Assembly: GCA_011048855.1 (NCBI GenBank)
Contig: DSCZ01000236.1
Coordinates: 1 to 16,493 of the forward strand
From: Desulfobacteraceae bacterium
GTDB lineage: Bacteria; Desulfobacterota; DSM-4660; Desulfatiglandales; Desulfatiglandaceae
Reading direction: 5' to 3'
Length of the DNA stretch: 16,493 nucleotides
Positions 8,481 to 14,510 of the stretch are shown here, one piece after another. The notes under the pieces are model-generated. The model had not been told where the DNA came from, did no database searches, and was given only the letters and a program-made list of their open reading frames with translations. The first letter of the stretch is position 1, and every line of letters starts with the position of its first letter. The position numbers and the translations under genes are program-made.

Positions 8481-8744
8481 AACCTAAATCCACCATCTAA
8501 TTTCTCGATGAGCCATATCAAAGGTGGCTTTAGGGTTGAGCCCTGGCCACCAGGAAGGTGCCGGATGCAAGGCGCCGCATCGAAGATCCCTCTGTTTTGT
8601 GCGGGGGGAGCGACGACTGAGGCGCACAAGCAGTACGTCGCAGGTCGAAGATCCCGACCCTTCGGGGGAGGAGCGAGCGAAGGCAACACCGCTGCTTGCA
8701 TCCCGCCATGCGGGGAGATGGCATCTTGATGGTGGATCAGGGTC
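8481..8744. mobile_element. 264-bp non-coding element with terminal inverted repeats (MITE-like)
   Basis: This fills most of the 436-bp gap between the divergent pyk and pfk genes. Its ends are imperfect inverted repeats: 8481-8497 against 8728-8744 match in 13 of 17 positions, with a perfect 10-bp core ATCCACCATC. Inside are a strong hairpin at 8523-8551 (GGTGGC...AGGG/CCCT...GCCACC), two roughly 65-bp related units each beginning TCGAAGATCCC (8580 and 8645), the stem GCGACG/CGTCGC across the first unit, and CCCGA-CCCT-TCGGG in the second. The right end is repeated, inverted, at 6961-7030. Open frames on both strands are compositional and show no family. No flanking target duplication is visible. 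A non-autonomous mobile element or structured repeat fits best; a structured RNA is an alternative. The remaining 136 nt before pfk hold nothing I can name. Confidence 0.65.
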
Positions 8745-8880
8745 CGACAACGGATGTTGAAAAATATCATGAATCGTGCGATACGAAAACAACATTGAAG
8801 ATTTTTTCGAATCCCCTGTTTCAAGACAACATAGCTGTAAAGTGATTATACGCGTTTTTAATGTGGAGGAATTTTGAATT

Positions 8881-10173
8881 ATGGCTGTAAATTGTAAAGA
8901 TTACAACATAAAACATCTCGGGAAATGCAGCATCGACTCCCCGATGAACGCTCTTCAATACATAGAAGACGACGAACGAATTCTTTATCACTCCCGGGTG
9001 AAGCAGATGGAAAGCTGTCCCGATGAACCTGAAGGCCTTCCCTCTTTCGAAATGGCCGGCCCGAGGCAGAAGATATATTTCGATCCTTCAAAGTTGAAAT
9101 GCGGCATCGTCACGTGCGGAGGGATTTGTCCCGGCGTCAATGATGTTATGAGAGCGATCGTGCTCAGCCTTTTCCATCACTACGGCGTAAGCTCGGTATT
9201 CGGTTTCAGATACGGCTACGAAGGGCTGAGCCCCAGGCACAAACACGTACCCATGGAACTGACTCCTTCAAGAGTTAAGGACATCCATCAGCTTGGCGGC
9301 ACCATCCTGGGCACCTCGCGCGGTCCCCAGGATGTGAGCGAAATGGTTGACACTCTCGAAAGGATGAACGTCGGGATTCTTTTCACTATCGGTGGAGACG
9401 GGACCCTTAAGGGAGCCCACGCTCTGGCCGAGGAAATCGCTGCGCGCAAATTAAAAATTGGCATAGTGGGGATACCAAAAACCATCGATAACGATATAAG
9501 TTATGTCAGTAAATCTTTTGGCTTCGAGACGGCTGTGGGAGAATCCAGGACAGCGATATACTGCGCACACGTGGAAGCCACCGGCGCGAGAAACGGGATA
9601 GGCCTTGTCAAGCTGATGGGCCGTCACTCGGGATTCATAGCGGCCAACGCGACCCTTGCCAACAGCGAGGTCAACTTCTGCCTGGTGCCGGAAGTGAAAT
9701 TTTCCCTGGACAATTTTCTGGAGAGTTTGAAAAAACGCCTGCAAAACCGTGCTCATGCGGTTATAGTCGTGGCTGAAGGCGCGGGTCAGGATCTTATCGA
9801 AGGACCTTCTGAAAGGGATGAATCGGGCAATGTAAAACTTGCCGACATCGGCTTGTTTCTAAAACAAAAAATTCTCGATTTTTTCAACGCGGATAAAATG
9901 AAGGTGACGCTCAAGTATATCGACCCCAGCTATACGATACGAAGCATGCCGGCAAACCCGCATGATTCCGTCTTCTGCTTACTGCTCGGCCACAATGCGG
10001 TCCATGCTGCCATGGCCGGCCGAACAGACATGCTGGTAAGTTACTGGAACGGCGAATACACCCACGTGCCGATCGGCCTTGCAGTTTCAAAGCGCAAGCA
10101 GATCGATCCGGCCGGCAGGCTGTGGGGAAGCGTCCTCGAGTCGACCGGTCAGAACTGCGGAAGAAACTTTTAG
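8881..10173 (+). CDS. 6-phosphofructokinase, plant/trypanosome-type (group III)
   Basis: 430-residue enzyme phosphorylating fructose 6-phosphate to the 1,6-bisphosphate. The PFK core starts at LKCGIVTCGGICPGVNDVMR (72-91) after a ~70-residue N-terminal extension. Key motifs are GGDGTLKGA (171-179), PKTIDND with catalytic Asp203 (199-205), and KLMGRHSGFIAA (244-255). Gly174 in GGDG is the ATP-type residue (PPi enzymes have Asp), while Lys200 in PKTIDND is shared with PPi-type enzymes. This GGDG plus PKTIDND pair is the hallmark of the ATP-using long PFKs of plants and trypanosomatids, so ATP is the more likely donor. Activity with PPi cannot be ruled out from sequence. GGAGG lies 11 nt before the ATG. 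The gene is followed by a class II aldolase 80 nt downstream and is divergent from pyk. Confidence 0.93.
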   Translation: MAVNCKDYNIKHLGKCSIDSPMNALQYIEDDERILYHSRVKQMESCPDEPEGLPSFEMAGPRQKIYFDPSKLKCGIVTCGGICPGVNDVMRAIVLSLFHHYGVSSVFGFRYGYEGLSPRHKHVPMELTPSRVKDIHQLGGTILGTSRGPQDVSEMVDTLERMNVGILFTIGGDGTLKGAHALAEEIAARKLKIGIVGIPKTIDNDISYVSKSFGFETAVGESRTAIYCAHVEATGARNGIGLVKLMGRHSGFIAANATLANSEVNFCLVPEVKFSLDNFLESLKKRLQNRAHAVIVVAEGAGQDLIEGPSERDESGNVKLADIGLFLKQKILDFFNADKMKVTLKYIDPSYTIRSMPANPHDSVFCLLLGHNAVHAAMAGRTDMLVSYWNGEYTHVPIGLAVSKRKQIDPAGRLWGSVLESTGQNCGRNF

Positions 10174-10253
10174 CAGCGGGTTGTCAGGGATTGATCATTC
10201 AAACCCGAAAAAACCGCCGGTACACGCATGAAGATTTGAAGGAAAAAGACATT

Positions 10254-10838
10254 ATGAACGACACTGAAACGGCAGAACTGCTGGTTGACTATTCCAGGCG
10301 CGCTTATGACCGGGGCCTTGTAGGCGGAACAGGCGGAAACCTGAGCGCCAGGCTCGAAGATGGAAGGCATATGTTGATAACCGCCTCCGGGCTGTCACTT
10401 AAAGACACCACCCCTGCCAATCTGGTCAATGTAAACCTTGACAGCCTCGAATATGACGCATCTCCCGGCCTGGCGCCGTCCATGGAGTTTCATATACACG
10501 CTGACATCTACCGCCTTCGCCAGGATGTGGGGGCTGTCGTCCACCTCCATCCGCCTTACTGCACGGCCTTTGCAGTTAAAAAACGCGATATCCCTCCCGT
10601 CACGGACTCAGCGCTGAAGCAACCGCCGATTCCCAGGGTCCCTTTCGCCCCTTCTGGAACAGAAGAGCTCCGTCGTCATGCGGCCGAAGCCTTGAAAACC
10701 TCCCCCGGATGCCAGGTGCTTCTCCTTGAAATGCACGGCATCGTGGCCATGGGGGCAGACCTAATCAAAGCCTACGACTCAGCGGATCTGACCGAGGAAA
10801 TCGCCCGGGTAGCATTTTTGGCAGAAGCGCTCCATTAG
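10254..10838 (+). CDS. Class II aldolase/adducin-family protein (FucA-like)
   Basis: 194-residue zinc-dependent aldolase-fold protein. The phosphate-binding loop is GGTGGNLSAR (24-33), followed by TASGLSL (43-49). The catalytic Glu78 and zinc ligands His97 and His99 (VVHLHPPYC) have the same 19-residue spacing as E73 and H92 in E. coli L-fuculose-phosphate aldolase. The third ligand is His161 in EMHGIVAMG. All catalytic residues of the family are thus present, although the protein is about 20 residues shorter than FucA. The substrate cannot be read from sequence; FucA, AraD-type epimerases and MtnB dehydratase share these motifs. The start at 10254 has GAAGGA upstream; the frame extends back to 10122 into pfk, with no family likeness there. 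The position after pfk suggests sugar-phosphate metabolism. Its stop codon lies in a 7-bp direct repeat that flanks a hairpin. Confidence 0.88.
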   Translation: MNDTETAELLVDYSRRAYDRGLVGGTGGNLSARLEDGRHMLITASGLSLKDTTPANLVNVNLDSLEYDASPGLAPSMEFHIHADIYRLRQDVGAVVHLHPPYCTAFAVKKRDIPPVTDSALKQPPIPRVPFAPSGTEELRRHAAEALKTSPGCQVLLLEMHGIVAMGADLIKAYDSADLTEEIARVAFLAEALH

Positions 10839-10842
10839 GCCG

Positions 10843-10870
10843 TGTCCATCCGGAAATGCCGGATGGAAAC
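10843..10870 (+). repeat. CCATCCGG hairpin, copy 2, flanked by TAGGCCG direct repeats
   Basis: Inverted repeat TCCATCCGG / CCGGATGGA (10845-10853 and 10859-10867) around the loop AAATG, same family as 951-971 and 13345-13373. The 28-bp unit is bracketed by TAGGCCG at 10836-10842 and 10871-10877, which looks like a target duplication. The first TAG is the aldolase stop codon. The right half, CCGGATGGAAACTA, recurs exactly at 13592-13605. Confidence 0.78.
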
Positions 10871-10887
10871 TAGGCCGTTTTGAAAGC

Positions 10888-10950
10888 ATTGTCAAAGCAT
10901 ATATACTGTTGACAATGTTTCCTTCTTTGTATACACTTTCAGGTGTATAC
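10888..10950 (+). promoter_or_regulatory. vapBC promoter with two operator-like inverted repeats
   Basis: TTGACA (10909-10914), a 17-nt spacer and TACACT (10932-10937) form a good promoter for vapB. A perfect inverted repeat ATTGTCAA/TTGACAAT (10888-10895, 10909-10916) covers the -35 box. A second perfect one, GTATACAC/GTGTATAC (10929-10936, 10943-10950; 6-nt spacer), covers the -10 box. VapBC complexes typically repress their own promoter by binding such palindromes, so autoregulation is likely; which repeat is bound is inferred. Confidence 0.7.
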
Positions 10951-10999
10951 GAAGTTAAATAAATGAACAAATCTTCTCTCCAGGATAAGGAGACTTGTT

Positions 11000-11230
11000 A
11001 TGACGACCACTCGCGTATTCAAGTCAGGGAACAGTCAGGCGGTCAGACTGCCGAAGGAATTCTCCGTCAGCTCCAAGGTGCTGGAAATTTTCCGCCGCGG
11101 GGATGAGATCGTTCTCCGGGAGCCGGCCGGTGGGCTGTCGCGTGCATTCGAACTGTTGACTGATCTTCCCGATGACTTCCTTGCGCACGGGCGTAAAGAT
11201 TTTCCGCCTCAGCAGCGGGAGGGATTGTGA
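11000..11230 (+). CDS. vapB: VapB-family antitoxin
   Basis: 76-residue antitoxin of a type II toxin-antitoxin pair. The N-terminus TTTRVFKSGNSQAVRLPKEF is the swapped-hairpin AbrB-type DNA-binding fold of VapB/VagC antitoxins. It continues as a strand-rich region to GDEIVLREP, about residue 42. The C-terminal part (about 47-76, with FELLTDLPDDFL) should be the flexible toxin-wrapping tail that blocks the VapC active site. AAGGAG lies 7 nt before the ATG. The stop codon overlaps the vapC start by one base (TGATG). It probably binds the palindromes at 10888-10950 together with VapC. It is small and complete, with no sign of decay. Confidence 0.92.
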   Translation: MTTTRVFKSGNSQAVRLPKEFSVSSKVLEIFRRGDEIVLREPAGGLSRAFELLTDLPDDFLAHGRKDFPPQQREGL

Positions 11231-11637
11231 TGACACCCCGTTACCTGCTGGACACCAATATCTGCATTTACATCCAGCGGCAAAAACCGCGAGAGGTGTT
11301 AAGGCGATTCGAGAAACTCAACCCGGGAGATGCAGTGATTTCAGTTATCACCTGGGGAGAGCTGCTTTATGGAGCGGAAAAAAGTCGACAACGTAAAAGG
11401 GCACTACAGTTGCTGGAAGAGTTTAAAAGCCTTGTCCCCGTTTTACCAATGCCCGAGAACGCCGGGGAAACCTATGGAGCTATTCGCGTATCCCTTGAAT
11501 CCAAGGGGGAACCAATCGGAAACAACGATTTGTGGATTGCCGCACACGCAGTGGCGGCATCCCTTACAATAGTCACCAACAACGAACGGGAGTTTAAACG
11601 GGTACCAAGCCTGAAGATTCAAAATTGGGTTCGCTGA
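11230..11637 (+). CDS. vapC: VapC-family PIN-domain toxin (endoribonuclease)
   Basis: 135-residue PIN-domain ribonuclease toxin, which in this family cleaves tRNA or rRNA and stops translation unless bound by VapB. The acidic metal-binding residues are Asp8 in YLLDTNICIYI, Glu44 in TWGELLYGAE and Asp100 in GNNDLWIAAHA. The fourth position, in IVTNNEREFKRV, is the usual Asn/Glu-rich end of the fold. The gene is therefore likely active. I use the ATG at 11230, which overlaps the vapB stop by one base and has GGGAGGG upstream; a GTG at 11227 would add one residue. Translational coupling to vapB is expected. The pair sits between repeat copies, next to a gene of different base composition, which fits an accessory segment. 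Confidence 0.93.
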   Translation: MTPRYLLDTNICIYIQRQKPREVLRRFEKLNPGDAVISVITWGELLYGAEKSRQRKRALQLLEEFKSLVPVLPMPENAGETYGAIRVSLESKGEPIGNNDLWIAAHAVAASLTIVTNNEREFKRVPSLKIQNWVR

Positions 11638-11747
11638 TCATCGCTTGGCATTGGCTTCTTTCCATCTATACGGATAAGTTGTTCCCGGCTGAAGCGAGAC
11701 GACCGGGTTACGAAGTGTTCCGACCTCCTCTAAACTGAAGGTAATAT

Positions 11748-13715
11748 ATGACATCTCGACCATTTATAACTTGTAATAATATATCTCTTAGGTTATCAAA
11801 TAATAAAATTTTAGAAAATACGTACTGGGAGATTAAAGATAATGAAAACTGGGTGATATTGGGACCAAACGGTGCCGGAAAATCGACCCTGGTCAAAGCT
11901 TTTTTTGGCGAAGTACCGGTTGTTGCAGGCCGAATCATTTTTCACTTCCTTGAAAACAAAGGTCAACGCCCAGCGAATCAAAATAATTCAGTTGGGTATG
12001 TAGCACCCGAATTAGCCCGCAAGGTCTTTGAGAAAGAATCGTTCCAGGAAGAAGTTCGCCATTTTGCAGGTCGCGTGGACCAAAGGACCACCCTGTTGGA
12101 TATTGTGGTTGACGGGCAGGACAGCCTTCTGGATCCCAGCACTTTTGAAGCAAGGTTCAGCAACGTTGTAAGGGCCACCCACATAGACAGAATACTTCAG
12201 CGAGACATTAATGCCTTGTCTACAGGAGAGATGAGCCGTGCACTCATCGCACGGGCACTGATGAAGAAACCTAAATTGTTGATCCTTGATGAACCATTTG
12301 ATGGCCTGGATAAAAAATCTAGAAATCAGCTGGCTGACACCATCAACGACTTGATGCAGGGTGAACTTCGGATAATTTTGATTACTCAAAGATTTGAAGA
12401 AATCGTTCCTGGTATTACGCATATTTTATATGTCAAAGACGGCCGGATTCATAGTTCAGGCCCCAGGAAAGACCTTCTTACTCATGAAAAAGTGAATGAG
12501 GTGTTTGGAATTACGCCCCCGATCGTAGATCCTCCTACAAACGATCCAGCCTTTTCACCTGCACAGTTTTCGAACTTAAATCGTTTTTTATCAAAATCCA
12601 AAAATTTTAGTGCTAACAATGAGTCCCGACACAAGCCCCTGATCGAAATGAACAAGGTAGTGGTCAAATATGGTGAAGTGGTGCCACTGTCCGATTTTAC
12701 CTGGTGCGTACAAAGAAATGAAAACTGGATTATTTTCGGCCCGGAAGGAGCCGGCAAAACCACGATATTGAAATTGATAGTGGGTGAAAACCTCCAGAGC
12801 TACGCCAATGATATCCATCTTTTCGGGAAAAAAAGGGGCGAAGGACAAAGCATATGGGAATTAAGAAGAAACATCGGATTTGTTTCATCGGATCTACAAT
12901 CGAAGTATGCAAACAATGTTACTTTAAGAGATGTCGTCCTTTCAGGCTTTTATGATACCATAGGTGTTTATCGACAATGCACAATTGAAGAAATCGAGAT
13001 TGTCGATAACTGGTTATCTCTTGTAGGCTTGAGCGATTTTTCAGAAAAACCTTTCGGAATACTGTCTCATGGTCAAAGGCAATTGGCTCTGGTTGCTCGT
13101 GCCATGGTAAAAGTACCTCGTTTGTTGTTGCTTGATGAACCTTTTAATGGTCTGGATATTTCCCGGCGTATACGGCTGTCTGAAGCGTTAAACCATATCG
13201 TGCGGGATACGCCGACTCATCTGGTTTATGCAACCCACGATGAAAGCGAAATATTACCGTGCATGACCCACATATTATCGATTAACCGAGGAAAAATTCA
13301 AGAAAAGAGACCCTTGCAAAAATCCGAAACAACCAATTTATCCAGTGCCCATCAGGAAATACCGGATGGGCACAGCGAAGTTTCCAGATTGGAAATGAGG
13401 GATTTTGTTCAAGATCAAAGAAACCGGGGACCCAAAGCGAAGCGATTGGGGACTGAGCACCCGAAGCGGTGCGAAGAAATCAAGGGTTTGCGCGGAGACG
13501 TACTGGAGTACGTCGCCTGTCTGCCGTGCCGGCACAGGCAGGCACAAACAAGGCAGCCGATTGACGAAGAGATTGGGCAAAAGGACCATTTCCGGATGGA
13601 AACTATCTATTTTTTAACCTCGTTTACCCCTGCTCACCCTATGATTTCTCCCCTACACGATTTCGCAACACACCGATATTTTCGACACTCACTTCCATTA
13701 TGTCACCGTTGCTGA
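11748..13715 (+). CDS. ModF-like tandem ABC ATPase with a repeat-derived C-terminal tail
   Basis: 655-codon frame; residues 1 to about 525 are a duplicated ABC ATPase of the ModF/PhrA type, with no membrane segments. Half 1 has Walker A GPNGAGKST (39-47), signature LSTGE (157-161), Walker B LLILDEPFDGLD (177-188) and Gln214 where the switch His is expected. Half 2 has GPEGAGKTT (331-339), LSHGQ (439-443), LLLLDEPFNGLD (459-470) and a normal His497. E. coli ModF is 490 residues, so the true protein should end near residue 525. Beyond this the frame runs through the hairpin at 13345-13373 and the 226-bp repeat at 13379-13604, then 77 bp into the antisense of the next gene. Those last ~120 residues have no family and appear to be gained by insertion. 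The gene is AT-richer than its neighbours, which suggests transfer. Its substrate or partner is unknown; molybdate genes are not adjacent. Confidence 0.88.
   Translation: MTSRPFITCNNISLRLSNNKILENTYWEIKDNENWVILGPNGAGKSTLVKAFFGEVPVVAGRIIFHFLENKGQRPANQNNSVGYVAPELARKVFEKESFQEEVRHFAGRVDQRTTLLDIVVDGQDSLLDPSTFEARFSNVVRATHIDRILQRDINALSTGEMSRALIARALMKKPKLLILDEPFDGLDKKSRNQLADTINDLMQGELRIILITQRFEEIVPGITHILYVKDGRIHSSGPRKDLLTHEKVNEVFGITPPIVDPPTNDPAFSPAQFSNLNRFLSKSKNFSANNESRHKPLIEMNKVVVKYGEVVPLSDFTWCVQRNENWIIFGPEGAGKTTILKLIVGENLQSYANDIHLFGKKRGEGQSIWELRRNIGFVSSDLQSKYANNVTLRDVVLSGFYDTIGVYRQCTIEEIEIVDNWLSLVGLSDFSEKPFGILSHGQRQLALVARAMVKVPRLLLLDEPFNGLDISRRIRLSEALNHIVRDTPTHLVYATHDESEILPCMTHILSINRGKIQEKRPLQKSETTNLSSAHQEIPDGHSEVSRLEMRDFVQDQRNRGPKAKRLGTEHPKRCEEIKGLRGDVLEYVACLPCRHRQAQTRQPIDEEIGQKDHFRMETIYFLTSFTPAHPMISPLHDFATHRYFRHSLPLCHRC
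13345..13373 (+). repeat. CCATCCGG hairpin, copy 3
   Basis: Inverted repeat GTGCCCATCAGG / CCGGATGGGCAC, 12-bp arms with one mismatch, around the loop AAATA. It has the same loop as copy 1 read on the minus strand. It lies inside the distal end of the ABC ATPase frame, 5 nt before the 226-bp element. Confidence 0.78.
13379..13604. mobile_element. 226-bp palindrome-rich element (MITE-like)
   Basis: The ends are inverted repeats: left AGTTTCCAGATTGGAAATG (13379-13397) and right, read in reverse, AGTTTCCATCCGGAAATG (13587-13604), and the likeness extends to TTTTG further in. The interior holds a perfect palindrome GACGTACT-GG-AGTACGTC (13497-13514), the palindrome GTGCCGGCAC (13526-13535) inside a longer GC-rich stem, and a GCACC-CGAAGC-GGTGC stem. 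The right end carries the CCGGATGG half-site of the hairpin family. It has no coding content of its own, although the upstream ABC frame reads through it without a stop. A non-autonomous insertion element is the best explanation; I see no target duplication. Confidence 0.65.
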
Positions 13716-14445
13716 GATATACCGGCGGTTTTCGGGTAAAACCCACACCGCTCGGTGTTCCGGTCAAAATTACCGTCCCGGGTATCAAAGTCGTACCGGA
13801 AGAAAGAAAGCTTATCAGCTCGGCCACCGTAAATATCATGTCAGAGGTGTTCGCGTCCTGCATCACTTGGCCGTTCAGGCGGCATGAGATCCTGAGATCC
13901 TGAGGGTCGGGGATATCTTCCGTAGTGACCAGCTCAGGGCCAAGCGGACAGAATGTGTCAAAGCTTTTTCCCCTCACCCACTGGCCTCCGCCTTTTCCGC
14001 CCTGCCAGCGACGAGCGGAGACATCATTAGCTGCGGTATAGCCGAGAACAAAACAGAGCGCTTCGCCGATGGAAACATTTTTTGCAGTTTTGCCGATCAC
14101 AACCGCCAGCTCCGCTTCGTAGTCCACCTCCGGAGGATCCATGCAAACACTGGGAATAATGACCGGATCTTCAGGGTGGACAAGAGATGCAGGATTCTTC
14201 ATAAACACGACAGGATATTTAGGAACCTTCATGTCGGTTTCTTCGGCATGACCATGATAATTCAGGCCTATTCCAATAATCACAGGCGGAACCAGGGGGG
14301 CGAGAAGTTTTTTTATTTCCTCCTTTACCCCCGTTTCTCGCAGACCCTCGTAAATATCACCTTCGAGCAACGCCGCAATTCCTCCGCCGAGAGGTTTTCC
14401 ATAACACTCCCGCCCTGCTCCATCGATAAAACGTGCTATACGCAT
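13639..14445 (-). CDS. Fumarylacetoacetate hydrolase-family enzyme
   Basis: 268-residue protein of the FAH fold, which hydrolyses or decarboxylates acylpyruvate-type compounds using a divalent metal. Counting from the TTG at 14448 (one residue more), IGIGLNYHGHAEE (58-70) opens the catalytic domain. The metal ligands are Glu111 and Glu113 in DYEAELAVVIGK and Asp142 in TAANDVSARRWQ. RGKSFDTFCPLGP (159-171), MQDANTSDMIF (196-206) and LTGTPSGVGF (228-237) complete the family pattern. The substrate cannot be settled: acylpyruvase, 2-hydroxyhepta-2,4-diene-1,7-dioate isomerase and oxaloacetate decarboxylase look alike. The ATG at 14445 has GGAGGG 7 nt upstream. The gene is 65 nt downstream of tag in the same direction, and its 3' end is overlapped for 77 bp by the extended ABC frame from the other strand. 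Confidence 0.92.
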   Translation of the reverse strand: MRIARFIDGAGRECYGKPLGGGIAALLEGDIYEGLRETGVKEEIKKLLAPLVPPVIIGIGLNYHGHAEETDMKVPKYPVVFMKNPASLVHPEDPVIIPSVCMDPPEVDYEAELAVVIGKTAKNVSIGEALCFVLGYTAANDVSARRWQGGKGGGQWVRGKSFDTFCPLGPELVTTEDIPDPQDLRISCRLNGQVMQDANTSDMIFTVAELISFLSSGTTLIPGTVILTGTPSGVGFTRKPPVYLSNGDIMEVSVENIGVLRNRVGEKS

Positions 14446-14510
14446 CAAAAAACCCTCCGATCATTCATTTATTTTTTGTTGAAGTTCTTCAATATCGTTG
14501 GATATAATTT

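Noticed and set aside
8580..8709. Two ~65-bp units starting TCGAAGATCCC as a CRISPR-like array
   Set aside because: Only two imperfect copies, no constant-length spacers, no cas genes; they are internal parts of the repeat element.
8441..8824. Overlapping open frames of 64-141 codons on both strands in the pyk-pfk gap
   Set aside because: They lie across the 264-bp repeat element, overlap each other on both strands, match no family and lack ribosome binding sites. They are best explained by the GC-rich repeat.
14479..14492. TTGAAG-TT-CTTCAA inverted repeat between tag and the FAH gene as a terminator
   Set aside because: The arms are only 6 bp and AT-rich with a 2-nt loop, too weak to call a terminator, and the genes look co-transcribed.
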